Notes under the pieces: model-generated
Seen by the model: only the letters and a program-made list of their open reading frames with translations
Databases searched by the model: none
What the model was told of the DNA's origin: nothing
Shown: positions 1-8,920 of the stretch, in pieces
Layout of the letters: every line of letters starts with the position of its first letter
Numbering within the stretch: position 1 is the first letter of the stretch
Translations under genes and position numbers: made by a program
Assembly (NCBI GenBank): GCA_965202955.1
Contig: OZ241871.1
Location: 186,001 to 250,000, forward strand
Length of the DNA stretch: 64,000 nucleotides
Direction of reading: 5' to 3'
Origin: Bin5 sp034422415
GTDB lineage: Bacteria; Chloroflexota; Anaerolineae; Caldilineales; Caldilineaceae

Positions 1-441
1 CTTTGCTTCAGCGGCCCTCCATGAAACGGGTGAACTACTTTCTCATCTGGCTCCGCCCACGTCCACGTATACGGGACCAGATCTCACAATTCGGGCACTC
101 CCATCTGCATTGAATGCCGCCACAGGCGGCCTCTCTGTGAGCCTGAATACAACTTTCCAATTCTCCCGAAATTGGAACTGCCCTGCCTCCGCCACTGACC
201 CTTGACAACCGACATCTTCCGAACTCGAAGCCCTGTCCGGAGAACCCATGGCTTTTTGCTGTGAAGGCTCCCTACCAATCGCCAGCCTTGCATATCTCTT
301 TCCCTTCCCCGAAAATAGCAGCTAGCCGCCAGCCAGACCAGCGGATGGCCGGCTGTTTGCAGACTCGCGCGCGCCGCATTCCCACCGCACCTTCGCCCGG
401 CGCCGCCTTTCGACTTCACGCACAACCCCAGGAGGAGTGGC
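1..441. other. Region with no supported gene
   Basis: No frame here shows a recognisable protein family, and the short minus-strand frames lack codon bias and a ribosome binding site. The last bases before 442 carry an AGGAGG-like site that belongs to the dehydrogenase downstream. The stretch may hold the end of a gene lying outside the window, but I cannot identify one. Confidence 0.5.
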
Positions 442-1212
442 ATGCAGATCTCGTTTTCATTGCAGGGCAGGGTCGCACTGGTTACCGGCGGCAACGGCGG
501 CATCGGCCGCTCTATAGCACTGGGCTACAAGGCGATGGGCGCCACCGTCATCGCCAGCGGCCGCAATCCGGACAAAAACGCCGGAGTTGCCCAGGAGCTC
601 GGCGACGGACATGAAGTAATCTCCCTCGACGTGCGCGACGAAGAAGCAGTCGACCGGGCCATCGCCGGCATCGCCGAACGTCACGGCAGGTTCGACATCC
701 TCGTCAACAACGCCGGCATCGCCCGCCGCACCGACATCCTCGACATGGATACAACCGACTGGCATGAGGTCATCGATACGCACCTGAACGGCGGCTTCTA
801 CTGCGCCAAGGCCGCCGCTAAGGCCATGGTGAACGCCGGCAACGGCGGCAAAATCATCAACATCGGCTCCATGTACTCCATCCTGGGGCCCCCCAACGTC
901 ACCAACTACGCCGCTGCCAAAGCCGGCCTGCTCGGCCTTACCCGCGGGCTCGCCGTCGAGCTCGCCGTGCACAACATCCAGGTCAACGCACTTCTGCCCG
1001 GCTGGCACAAGACCGACATTAACCGCGACTTGCTCGACGGGCCGCTGGGCGAGGAAATACGCCACAAGACCCCCGCACGGCGGCTCGGTACAGCCGACGA
1101 CCTCGCCGGCGGCGCGATATTCCTCGCCTCAGACGCCGCCGAATTCGTCACCGGCACGATGCTCATCGTAGACGGCGGCTACTCGATCATGGACCGCCAG
1201 TGGAAGGATTGA
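442..1212 (+). CDS. SDR family NAD(P)-dependent oxidoreductase
   Basis: This is a 256-residue classical short-chain dehydrogenase, probably a cytosolic NAD(P)-dependent enzyme acting on a sugar acid or other hydroxy compound (gluconate-5-dehydrogenase-like by general pattern). The Rossmann motif TGGNGGIG lies at residues 15-22 and NNAG at 89-92. The catalytic set is Ser143, Tyr156 and Lys160 (YAAAK), and the C-terminal DGGY motif is present. Length and motif spacing are normal for the family. The ATG follows a good ribosome binding site (CAGGAGGAG). The stop codon overlaps the -35 box of the next operon, so the two units are probably transcribed separately. The substrate cannot be told from sequence alone. 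Confidence 0.93.
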   Translation: MQISFSLQGRVALVTGGNGGIGRSIALGYKAMGATVIASGRNPDKNAGVAQELGDGHEVISLDVRDEEAVDRAIAGIAERHGRFDILVNNAGIARRTDILDMDTTDWHEVIDTHLNGGFYCAKAAAKAMVNAGNGGKIINIGSMYSILGPPNVTNYAAAKAGLLGLTRGLAVELAVHNIQVNALLPGWHKTDINRDLLDGPLGEEIRHKTPARRLGTADDLAGGAIFLASDAAEFVTGTMLIVDGGYSIMDRQWKD

Positions 1213-1238
1213 AACGGCCCATTTGGATCGGGTATAAT
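1209..1238 (+). promoter_or_regulatory. Promoter of the Uma2-nitroreductase-helicase operon
   Basis: A TTGAAA box at 1209-1214 is followed after 18 bases by a perfect TATAAT at 1233-1238. Transcription would begin near 1245. That rules out the more upstream GTG/ATG candidates for the next gene and supports its start at 1283. Confidence 0.7.
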
Positions 1239-1282
1239 TGCGCGCAGCACGACGCGCCCGCACCAGAGTAAGGAGGTCAGCA

Positions 1283-2014
1283 ATGGCCGTATCGACGCTC
1301 GAACGCCGGAAGACGGATGCTGCCGCAGAGACGACTCCGATAGTGCCGCCACTAAACAACGGCGACCGCCTCACGCGTGCCGAATTCGAAAGCATCTACT
1401 CCGCCCACCCCGAAATCAAGAAAGCAGAACTCATCGAAGGAGTCGCCTACGTGCCGTCCCCCACGCGCTACCTCGAACATGGTGAACCCCTTTTCGACGT
1501 AATTGGCTGGCTAAGTGTCTATAGAGCGGCGACTCCTGGAGTTAAGGGCGGCGACAACACCACTCTCCGTCTGGACTTCGAAAACGAACCTCAGCCCGAC
1601 GCCCTCTTACGCCTTTTGCCTGAATACGGCGGCAATTCCCGCGTCGGAGAGGATGGCTACCTCGAAGGCGCGCCCGAACTGATCGTCGAAGTGGCTGCCA
1701 CCAGCGCCAGCTACGATCTGAACCAGAAAAAGCGCGTCTACGCCCGCAGCGGCGTCGCCGAATACATCGTCTATCTCGCCTATGAGCAGCGCATCATCTG
1801 GTTTATTCTGCGCCAAGGCGTTTACGAAGAGCAGAAACCGGACGAGAGCGGCCTGCTCAAAAGCGAGAGATTTCCCGGCCTGTGGTTGCAGCCGGACGCC
1901 CTCCTGGCCGGAGAAATAGGTCGCCTTTTGGAGGCGCTGCAACTGGGGCTGGCATCACAGGAACACAAGACATTCTGCGACGCGCTGGAAAACATGCGTA
2001 AGGAGGCCAAATGA
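1283..2014 (+). CDS. Uma2 family (DUF820) putative nuclease
   Basis: A 243-residue protein of the Uma2/DUF820 family, which has the PD-(D/E)XK nuclease fold and is highly expanded in Cyanobacteria and Chloroflexota. Candidate active-site residues are Asp106 (QPDALL), Glu136 in ELIVEVAATS and Lys149/150. The longer frame starting at 1238 was rejected because it begins inside the -10 box; the ATG at 1283 has a strong AAGGAGG site. The stop overlaps the next start (ATGA at 2011), so the nitroreductase is translationally coupled. The biological role of Uma2 proteins is not settled. Transposon or repair association is only inferred, and here the gene shares an operon with a repair-type helicase fusion. 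Confidence 0.85.
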   Translation: MAVSTLERRKTDAAAETTPIVPPLNNGDRLTRAEFESIYSAHPEIKKAELIEGVAYVPSPTRYLEHGEPLFDVIGWLSVYRAATPGVKGGDNTTLRLDFENEPQPDALLRLLPEYGGNSRVGEDGYLEGAPELIVEVAATSASYDLNQKKRVYARSGVAEYIVYLAYEQRIIWFILRQGVYEEQKPDESGLLKSERFPGLWLQPDALLAGEIGRLLEALQLGLASQEHKTFCDALENMRKEAK

Positions 2015-2676
2015 ACCTGGCAACACCGGAAAACCTGGCGGTCCTCGACCACCTCCTGACCACGACCCGCTCTGTGCGCAAGCGGCTCGACCTGGACCGC
2101 CCCGTCGAGCGCGATGTCATCGAGCAATGCCTGGAGATCGCCGGCCAGGCTCCCACCGGCAGCAACCGCCAGGGCTGGCACTTTGTCGTGGTGACCGACC
2201 AGGAGAAGAAGCAAGGCATCGCCGAACGCTACCGCCAGGCCTGGTACGGTTACAACGCAACCCGGCAAACTGCCTCAGGGCCCGAGCTGACCGCCGAAGA
2301 GAAGCAGATGAAGCGCGTCATCAGCTCAGCCCAATACCTCGCCGACAACATGCAGAACGTCCCCCTGCTGATAATCCCCTGCATCGAAGGGCGCCCCGAC
2401 GACGCCGCGCCCGCATCGCAGGCCGGCCTCTACGGCTCGATCCTGCCCGCCGCCTGGTCTCTCATGATGGCGCTCCGCGCCCGTGGACTCGGCGCTGCCT
2501 GGACGACCCTGCACTTGCAGCACGAACGCGAAATCGCCGACATGCTGGGAATCCCAGACGGCATCACCCAGGCCGCGCTCCTTCCCGTGGCCTATTTCAA
2601 AGGCGATGACTTCCGCCCTGCCAAACGCAAGGCAATGCGCGACAGGACCTACTGGGACAGCTGGCAGACCCAATGA
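2011..2676 (+). CDS. Nitroreductase family protein
   Basis: A 221-residue FMN-dependent nitroreductase-fold protein. The phosphate-binding motif TTRSVRKR is near residues 13-20, APTGSNRQGWHF lies near 46-57, and the typical C-terminal LGAAWTTLHL segment followed by a P-x-AA-L-PVAYF region is present. Family members reduce nitroaromatics, quinones or flavins with NAD(P)H in the cytoplasm; the substrate is unknown here. It is coupled to both neighbours by ATGA overlaps at 2011 and 2673, so it sits in the middle of a three-gene polycistron. It has no obvious link to DNA repair, which makes the arrangement curious. Confidence 0.9.
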   Translation: MNLATPENLAVLDHLLTTTRSVRKRLDLDRPVERDVIEQCLEIAGQAPTGSNRQGWHFVVVTDQEKKQGIAERYRQAWYGYNATRQTASGPELTAEEKQMKRVISSAQYLADNMQNVPLLIIPCIEGRPDDAAPASQAGLYGSILPAAWSLMMALRARGLGAAWTTLHLQHEREIADMLGIPDGITQAALLPVAYFKGDDFRPAKRKAMRDRTYWDSWQTQ

Positions 2677-5600
2677 AGCTCGTCGCAGACATCCACCTAC
2701 ACTCCCACTACTCGCGCGCCACGAGCAAGAACCTGACCTTTGAGCACCTGTGGAAATGGGCCCAGCTCAAAGGCGTCCAGGTCGTCGCCACGGGAGACAT
2801 CGCCCACCCCGGCTGGCTGCAGGAACTTCAGGAAAAGCTGGAGCCGGCCGAAGACGGGCTGTTCAAACTAAAGTCCGCGTACGCGGACGCGCTCGCCGAC
2901 GAGGTGCCCGCAGCCTGCCGCGGAACAGTCCGCTTCCTCATCGGCGGCGAGATCAGCAATATCTACAAGAAGTTTGACCGGACCCGCAAAGTTCACAACA
3001 TCGTCTTCGCCCCGTCGGTCGAGGCCACCGCCCTCCTCCAGGCCGAACTGGAAAAAATCGGCAACATCCGCTCCGACGGGCGGCCTATCCTGGGCCTGGA
3101 TAGCCGCGACCTGCTCGAAATCGTGCTCGATGTAGACGACCGCTGCCACCTGGTCCCTGCTCACATCTGGACGCCCTGGTTCTCGCTCCTCGGCTCCATG
3201 TCTGGATTTGACTCGCTGGAAGAATGCTTCGGCGATCTCTCCTCCCACATCTTCGCCGTCGAGACCGGCCTCTCCTCCGACCCGCCCATGAACTGGCGCG
3301 TTTCCTGGCTGGACAACTACACCCTGATCTCCAATTCCGACGCGCACTCGCCGCCCAAACTCGCCCGCGAAGCAACTCTCTTCGACACCGAACTCTGCTA
3401 CGACGCGCTCTTCGACGCCCTCCGCAGCCGCGATCCGAACCAATTCCAGGGCACCATCGAGTTCTTCCCCGAGGAGGGCAAATATCACCTTGACGGCCAC
3501 CGGAAATGCGGCGTCTGCTGGGAGCCGGTCACGACCGTCGCAAACCAGGGCCTCTGCCCAACCTGCGGCAAGCCAGTCACAGTCGGCGTATACCACCGCG
3601 TCGAGGATCTGGCCGACCGCGACCATGGCTTTCATCCACCTTCGGCCGCCCCCTTCGCCAGCCTCATCCCCCTGCCCGAAGCGCTGGGAGAGCTCCTGAG
3701 CGTCGGCCCCAATTCCAAGCGAGTACAGGCCGAGTATCTGCGCCTGTTGGGCCGGCTGGGGCCCGAGTTGACGATTCTGCGCGAACTCCCCCTGGAAGAT
3801 ATCGGCGCTGCCGGCTCGCCGCAGCTGGCGGAAGGCATCCGCCGCATGAGAGCCGGCGAGGTCCACACCCAGAGTGGCTACGACGGCGAATACGGCGTCA
3901 TCCGCATGTTCGCCGACGACGCCGACCGCCTCTCTTCATTCCAAATCGGCATGTTCGCCGACGAATCGGCGCCCCCGCAAGCGACCAGGGAGACAGAGAG
4001 TCTGGCGCCTCCCCCGCAGCCCGCCGCCCAGCCGGTCACCACACCAACTGGTCCGGAAATCCCGCCAACAACCTTCATCATGGAGGAGACAGGCCAATAC
4101 ACGCTGGGCCTCGATCTCGCCGGGTCGCAGCCGTTGGACAACTGGCTCCAACAGCTCAACGACGAGCAGCGGGCCGCGGCCACCCACACCGAATCGCCGC
4201 TGGCCATCGTCGCCGGGCCCGGCACCGGCAAGACGCGCACACTGACCGTGCGCATCGCGCACCTGGTCCAGAATCTCAACGCGCCGCCATCCTCAATCCT
4301 GGCGCTGACCTTCACCAATCGCGCCGCGGAAGAGATGCGGGAACGCCTGCAACAGCTCCTCGGCGAAGAGCGTGCTGCCCTGGTAACCGTAGCCACATTC
4401 CACCGCCTGGCCGCCGAGCTACTCCGTGACTCCGGCGAACTGATCGGGATCCCGCCCGCCTTCACAATACTCGACGAGGAAGACCGGCGCCAGCTGCTGA
4501 GTCGAACCTGCCCGGAGCTCTCCCCCAGAGAAATGCGCTCGGCGCTGGACGCGATTTCGGCGCGCAAAAACGGCTTGGAAAGCGGCAAACCACCCGGCGA
4601 CGCCCCGTCCCTCGACGAAGATGTCTGGCAACGATACCATGCCGCATTGTCCGAGGCCGCCGCCCTCGATTTCGACGACCTGGTCCTGCGCGCCGTCCAG
4701 CTTCTTGAGTCCGACCTGTCCACTTTGCAGACGCTGCATGCCCGCTATCGCTGGATTTCCGTCGACGAATACCAGGACGTGAACGCCGCCCAATACCGGC
4801 TGCTTCGCAAACTCGCCGCCCCAGGCGCAAATCTCTGCGTCATCGGCGATCCCGACCAGGCGATCTACGGCTTCCGCGGCGCCGATCACCGTTACTTTCT
4901 CTCATTTGCCGAAGACTTCCCCGGCGCGCAGCGGCTCAATCTGGAGCGCAACTACCGCTCAGCCCAGGCAATCCTGGACGCCGCAGCACAGGTGATCTCG
5001 CGCAATCCCGACCACCAGGCAACCGAGCTGATCGCCAATTTCGCCGACCAGATTAAGCTGGACGTCTACCGCGCCCCCACCGACCGGGCCGAAGCCGAAT
5101 ACGCCGTCCATCAGATCGAGCAGATGGTGGGCGGGACCAGCTACTTCTCGCTCGACTCCGGCAGGCTGGACGAGGGCGAACCTCCCGAAGACCGGACGTT
5201 CGGCGACTTCGCCGTTCTCTACCGCCTCAACGCCCAGGGCAGACTGCTCGAAGAGGCCTTTGACCGCTCCGGCATCCCTTACGAGACGATAGGCGGGACG
5301 TCCCTCACCGAACAAAAGCCCGTTCGCGAAATCATGGCCCTGCTATGGCTGACGCAGACGCAGGAAAGTACTGTCCACTGGGACAGGATCTTGAAGGGAT
5401 CGAAGAGGGCGTTAACTGCAGGAACCGTTATCGAACTGGTGGAGGACCTTAAGGAAAACAGTTCGGCGCAGGTTGCCGAACGCATTCAGGCCGCCGCGCC
5501 GGGGTGGGCACGGCTGCGCGGCGCCAAGTACAATGACGCCGAACGGGCCCGGATCGACCGCATCAAACGCCGAGCCGCGCCATTCCGCAACCGCATGCAG

Positions 5601-5993
5601 GACTTCCTCACAACGATGGCGCTCCAAAGCGAGGCCGACCACTTCGATCGGCGCGCCGATCGCGTGACCCTCATGAGCCTGCATGCCGCAAAGGGGCTGG
5701 AATTCCCCGTAGTCTTTGTCGTAGGTTGCGAAGAAGGGCTCCTGCCCTATCTGCCTGCCAATCGCGCCGCCAACATCGAGGAGGAACGGCGCCTCTTCTA
5801 CGTCGGCATGACACGCGCCCAGCACCGCCTGTTCCTGACCCACGCCGGTCGGCGCTTTCTCTTCGGCCAGGCGATGGAGAACCGCGTCTCCTCCTTCGTA
5901 ACCGACATCGCCGCCGCCCTGCAGGAGGTTCGGCAAGCCCAACCCCGCCGCTCCCGCCCCAAAGCCGAAGACAGGCAGCTGCGGTTGATCTGA
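2673..5993 (+). CDS. EndoQ-like PHP nuclease fused to UvrD/PcrA helicase
   Basis: A 1106-residue fusion. Residues 1-400 match endonuclease Q: the PHP metal-binding start DIHLHSHYSRATSK (6-19, His8 and His10), TGDIAHPGW (about 40-48), SNSDAH, and a four-Cys zinc site at Cys279/282/295/298. EndoQ cleaves DNA 5' of deaminated bases. After a Pro/Gln-rich linker (about 425-470) comes a complete superfamily-1A helicase. Its motifs are AGPGTGKT (514-521), DEYQD (698-702), GDPDQAIYGFRG (from 725), LERNYRS, SLHAAKGLEF (from 1002) and GMTRA (1045-1049). The gene starts at an ATGA overlap with the nitroreductase gene. The likely role is nicking at uracil or hypoxanthine followed by strand displacement in one polypeptide. 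Domain calls are secure; the coupled function is inference. Confidence 0.93.
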   Translation: MKLVADIHLHSHYSRATSKNLTFEHLWKWAQLKGVQVVATGDIAHPGWLQELQEKLEPAEDGLFKLKSAYADALADEVPAACRGTVRFLIGGEISNIYKKFDRTRKVHNIVFAPSVEATALLQAELEKIGNIRSDGRPILGLDSRDLLEIVLDVDDRCHLVPAHIWTPWFSLLGSMSGFDSLEECFGDLSSHIFAVETGLSSDPPMNWRVSWLDNYTLISNSDAHSPPKLAREATLFDTELCYDALFDALRSRDPNQFQGTIEFFPEEGKYHLDGHRKCGVCWEPVTTVANQGLCPTCGKPVTVGVYHRVEDLADRDHGFHPPSAAPFASLIPLPEALGELLSVGPNSKRVQAEYLRLLGRLGPELTILRELPLEDIGAAGSPQLAEGIRRMRAGEVHTQSGYDGEYGVIRMFADDADRLSSFQIGMFADESAPPQATRETESLAPPPQPAAQPVTTPTGPEIPPTTFIMEETGQYTLGLDLAGSQPLDNWLQQLNDEQRAAATHTESPLAIVAGPGTGKTRTLTVRIAHLVQNLNAPPSSILALTFTNRAAEEMRERLQQLLGEERAALVTVATFHRLAAELLRDSGELIGIPPAFTILDEEDRRQLLSRTCPELSPREMRSALDAISARKNGLESGKPPGDAPSLDEDVWQRYHAALSEAAALDFDDLVLRAVQLLESDLSTLQTLHARYRWISVDEYQDVNAAQYRLLRKLAAPGANLCVIGDPDQAIYGFRGADHRYFLSFAEDFPGAQRLNLERNYRSAQAILDAAAQVISRNPDHQATELIANFADQIKLDVYRAPTDRAEAEYAVHQIEQMVGGTSYFSLDSGRLDEGEPPEDRTFGDFAVLYRLNAQGRLLEEAFDRSGIPYETIGGTSLTEQKPVREIMALLWLTQTQESTVHWDRILKGSKRALTAGTVIELVEDLKENSSAQVAERIQAAAPGWARLRGAKYNDAERARIDRIKRRAAPFRNRMQDFLTTMALQSEADHFDRRADRVTLMSLHAAKGLEFPVVFVVGCEEGLLPYLPANRAANIEEERRLFYVGMTRAQHRLFLTHAGRRFLFGQAMENRVSSFVTDIAAALQEVRQAQPRRSRPKAEDRQLRLI

Positions 5994-6026
5994 GAGAGCA
6001 AAAGGTTAACCCCGCCGCGGCAGACG

Positions 6027-6992
6027 CTACCACGCCGACGCCCCGTCCAACGCCTCCACATGCTCAGGACCCAACCGCAATTCCAACGCCGCCAGGCTTC
6101 CATCCAACTGCGCCACCGTATTAGCCCCGACAATCGGCGCCGTCATCCCCGGCCTTGCCAGCAGCCACGCCAGCGAGACCGCCGGCGGCGACGCACGCAG
6201 TTCGGCTGCGACCGCCCGCACCGCATCCAAAACCCGCCAACCGGCCTCGTTGAAGTAGCGGCTGCGTACGCTACCGGCCCGCACACTATCCGCCGCGCCC
6301 TCACGACTGTATTTCCCCGTCAGAAAACCGCCCGCCAGCGGACTATAGGGAATGACCGCGAGTCCGTAAGCATGGCAGACTTCGGCCAGCTCCTGCTCAA
6401 ACTCCGCCCGGTGCGCCAGGTTGTAGTGCGGCTGAAGCGAACAGTAGCGCACAAGCCCCTGCTTGTCGCTCGTCCATAGCGCCTCCATAAGCCGCCACAC
6501 CGGATAGTTGCTGCAGCCGATGTAGCGCACTTTGCCCTGCCGCACCAGATGGTCGAACGCATCCAGCGTCTCCTCCATCGGCGTCTCCGCGTCGAAATAG
6601 TGTGCCTGGTACAGATCGATCACATCCGTCTGCAGGCGGCGGAGAGAGGCCTCGCACGCCTCAACCACATGCTTCCGGTTCAGCCCCTGGTCGTTCGGCC
6701 CCGGCCCCATCTGTCCCCGCACCTTCGTGGCAATGACCATCTGCTCCCGGTTCCCGCGCGACCGCATCCAGCGCCCGATCACCTCTTCACTGACGCCGCC
6801 CCCGTTCCCCTCCACCCAGCGGCTGTAAATGTCCGCGCTGTCAATGAAATTCCCGCCCGCCGCGGCAAACGCGTCCATGACCGCAAAGCTCGTCTCCTCA
6901 TCAGCAGTCCAACCGAACTGCATCGACCCCAAACACAGCGGCGAAACTGTCAGACCCGTGCCACCCAATCGGCGATACGCCATTCCGCTCAT
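6027..6992 (-). CDS. Aldo/keto reductase
   Basis: A 321-residue AKR superfamily (beta/alpha)8 barrel. The catalytic tetrad is visible as Asp51 and Tyr56 (DSADIY), Lys90 (ATK) and His131 (QAHYFD), and the NADP-binding end carries APIVGANTVAQL. Such enzymes reduce carbonyls or oxidise sugars in the cytoplasm; the substrate is unknown. It is the last gene of a minus-strand operon. Its ATG at 6992 overlaps the TGA stop of selB (ATGA), and an alternative ATG lies three codons in. The coupling to selB has no obvious functional reason. Confidence 0.92.
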   Translation of the reverse strand: MSGMAYRRLGGTGLTVSPLCLGSMQFGWTADEETSFAVMDAFAAAGGNFIDSADIYSRWVEGNGGGVSEEVIGRWMRSRGNREQMVIATKVRGQMGPGPNDQGLNRKHVVEACEASLRRLQTDVIDLYQAHYFDAETPMEETLDAFDHLVRQGKVRYIGCSNYPVWRLMEALWTSDKQGLVRYCSLQPHYNLAHRAEFEQELAEVCHAYGLAVIPYSPLAGGFLTGKYSREGAADSVRAGSVRSRYFNEAGWRVLDAVRAVAAELRASPPAVSLAWLLARPGMTAPIVGANTVAQLDGSLAALELRLGPEHVEALDGASAW

Positions 6993-8920
6993 TTTTCGGC
7001 TCCCAGCAGCACTCGCTCATCCCCCACGCGGCGCGTCACCCGCCGCGAGTCCAACTCCTCCAACAGCGCCTGAGCGTACTTTCGGCTGGTCGACAGCAGA
7101 TCCCGCACGTCGGCCAGCGTGATCTTCCCATCCGCCCGAGTTTGCTCGATGATCTTCTCCGCGGCCGCAGCAAAATCCTCGTTCCGAAAGTAGACCGAGC
7201 CCGGCAGCCGCGCCAAGACACCCCGTTCCACCAGCGACTCCAGCAGCTCCTCGTCGCCGTTCAAAAGCTTGAGGGTATCGGGGGCATTTGGCGGACTGAA
7301 CGGCGCCGCCGCATAGGCCTCCAGCGCCCGCTCGACCGCCCTCTGCTGCTCAGGCGAGTATTCGACCGTGTGCGACGCCAGCCGGACCGTGCTCTCTTCA
7401 CCGACCACGACCCCATCCGTCTGCGCCTGAACGACAAGATCATTGAAAACGCGCTGCGGCAGCTCCTTGCGCACCCCGGCCGCACCCACAACCTGCAGAC
7501 GGCCGCGAATCTCACCGCGCGACATCCCTTGCCGCAGCGGACTATGACGGTGGAAGCCCTCCAGCAGTTGCTGCATTTCGGCAACGATCTGCTGATAGGC
7601 CGACCCGCTGATCAGCATCCGCCCACCATCCAGTCCCTGCGCCAGCCCGCCGTCGAGCAGCTGCCCGATCACCTCGCCCGCGATCTCCTTGTCCAGCCCG
7701 CTGGCCGCGATCAACTCCTGTTCGGAAAGCAACGGCTCCCGCTCCAGGCTCTGCAATACGATCTCATCCGGCCTGCCCAGCGCTAGCGTCTCCAGCTTCG
7801 CCGTCACCGCAGGATCGTATCGTCGATAGCGCCTCCGCGGGTGCGGGTCCAGGACCTCACCGCCTCCCAGCGTGACGCTCGGCGACGGCTGCCGCAATAT
7901 AAAACGGTCCCCGCCCGCCACGAGCACCGGCCGCTCCAGCCGCAGCTGCAGCCAGCCCTCCTCCCCCGGCACAAGCGCCTCCGCCGCCAGCAGCCGCGCA
8001 TGGGCCGGGCTCTCGGCCGCGCCGCTGAAGAAATCGACCGCCAGGTTGTGGCGCAGCGGTTTCGGCGCTTCGGCCAGAAGACGGAACGAAACATCAACCA
8101 GCCGCGTCGCCCGCAGACTTCCTGGCGCTACCACCACTTGCCCACGACGGACCTCATCCGTCGCCACCCCGCTCACATTCATCGCCACACGGCTGCCGGG
8201 AAACGCCCGCCCGATGCTCTGCTTGTGGCTCTGCAGCGCCCGTACCCGTCCCGACGGCCCGTCCGGCAGTATCTCAACCGCGTCGCCAACCGCAAATCCG
8301 CCGTCGCTGAGCGTTCCCGTCACGATCGTACCAAAACCCGGCTGGCTGAATATCCGGTCTACCGGCAAACGCGGCCGCCCCCGATCGCGCGGCGGCGGCA
8401 GCGACGTCAATCTGCCTGCCAGCGCCGCCCGCAACGCCTCCAGACCCTCACCGGTCTGCGCGCTGACGCGCACAATCGGCGCACCTTCAAGACGCGTGCC
8501 AACCAGGATCTCGTGAATATCCAGTTCGACCAGGTCAAGCCACTCCGGCTCGTCAATCAGATCGGTCTTGGTCAGGGCGACCACACCGTCGGGGAGCGCG
8601 AGCAAATCGAGTATCGCAAGATGCTCGCGCGTCTGCGGCATAACCCCTTCATCCGCCGCGATGACAAGCAGCGCAGCGTCAACACTGCCGACGCCGGCCA
8701 GCATATTCTTGATAAAGTCAATATGGCCGGGAACGTCAACGATGCTGACCGACTCTCGCGTACCGTCGGGCATCGCCAGCTCCATCCAGGCAAAGCCCAG
8801 CACAATGGTCAGCCCGCGGCGCTGCTCTTCTTCCAGACGATCAGGGTTGATTCCACTCAGGGCCTGGACCAGCGTCGACTTCCCGTGGTCCACATGGCCC
8901 GCTGTTGCGATAACGCGCAT
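6989..8920 (-). CDS. selB: Selenocysteine-specific elongation factor SelB
   Basis: A 643-residue GTPase that delivers Sec-tRNA to UGA codons at SECIS elements. G1 is GHVDHGKST (8-16), G3 DVPGH (62-66) and G4 TKTD (117-120). EF-Tu-like domains II and III follow, then a domain IV of repeated winged helices (about 380-643) ending in the RVTRRVG wing that binds SECIS RNA. Length and order are those of bacterial SelB. The start overlaps the stop of the upstream coiled-coil gene (TGATG), and its own stop is a UGA overlapping the next start. selA, selC and selD are not in the window, and I found no selenoprotein gene here. Confidence 0.95.
   Translation of the reverse strand: MRVIATAGHVDHGKSTLVQALSGINPDRLEEEQRRGLTIVLGFAWMELAMPDGTRESVSIVDVPGHIDFIKNMLAGVGSVDAALLVIAADEGVMPQTREHLAILDLLALPDGVVALTKTDLIDEPEWLDLVELDIHEILVGTRLEGAPIVRVSAQTGEGLEALRAALAGRLTSLPPPRDRGRPRLPVDRIFSQPGFGTIVTGTLSDGGFAVGDAVEILPDGPSGRVRALQSHKQSIGRAFPGSRVAMNVSGVATDEVRRGQVVVAPGSLRATRLVDVSFRLLAEAPKPLRHNLAVDFFSGAAESPAHARLLAAEALVPGEEGWLQLRLERPVLVAGGDRFILRQPSPSVTLGGGEVLDPHPRRRYRRYDPAVTAKLETLALGRPDEIVLQSLEREPLLSEQELIAASGLDKEIAGEVIGQLLDGGLAQGLDGGRMLISGSAYQQIVAEMQQLLEGFHRHSPLRQGMSRGEIRGRLQVVGAAGVRKELPQRVFNDLVVQAQTDGVVVGEESTVRLASHTVEYSPEQQRAVERALEAYAAAPFSPPNAPDTLKLLNGDEELLESLVERGVLARLPGSVYFRNEDFAAAAEKIIEQTRADGKITLADVRDLLSTSRKYAQALLEELDSRRVTRRVGDERVLLGAEK

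Noticed and set aside
457..1065. Open frame antisense to the SDR dehydrogenase gene
   Set aside because: It is a reverse-frame shadow produced by high GC content; no domain, no ribosome binding site, and the opposite strand has a clear enzyme.
6985..6992. Selenocysteine read-through of the selB UGA stop into the next gene
   Set aside because: The next gene is in another frame (ATGA overlap), so read-through would not extend into it.
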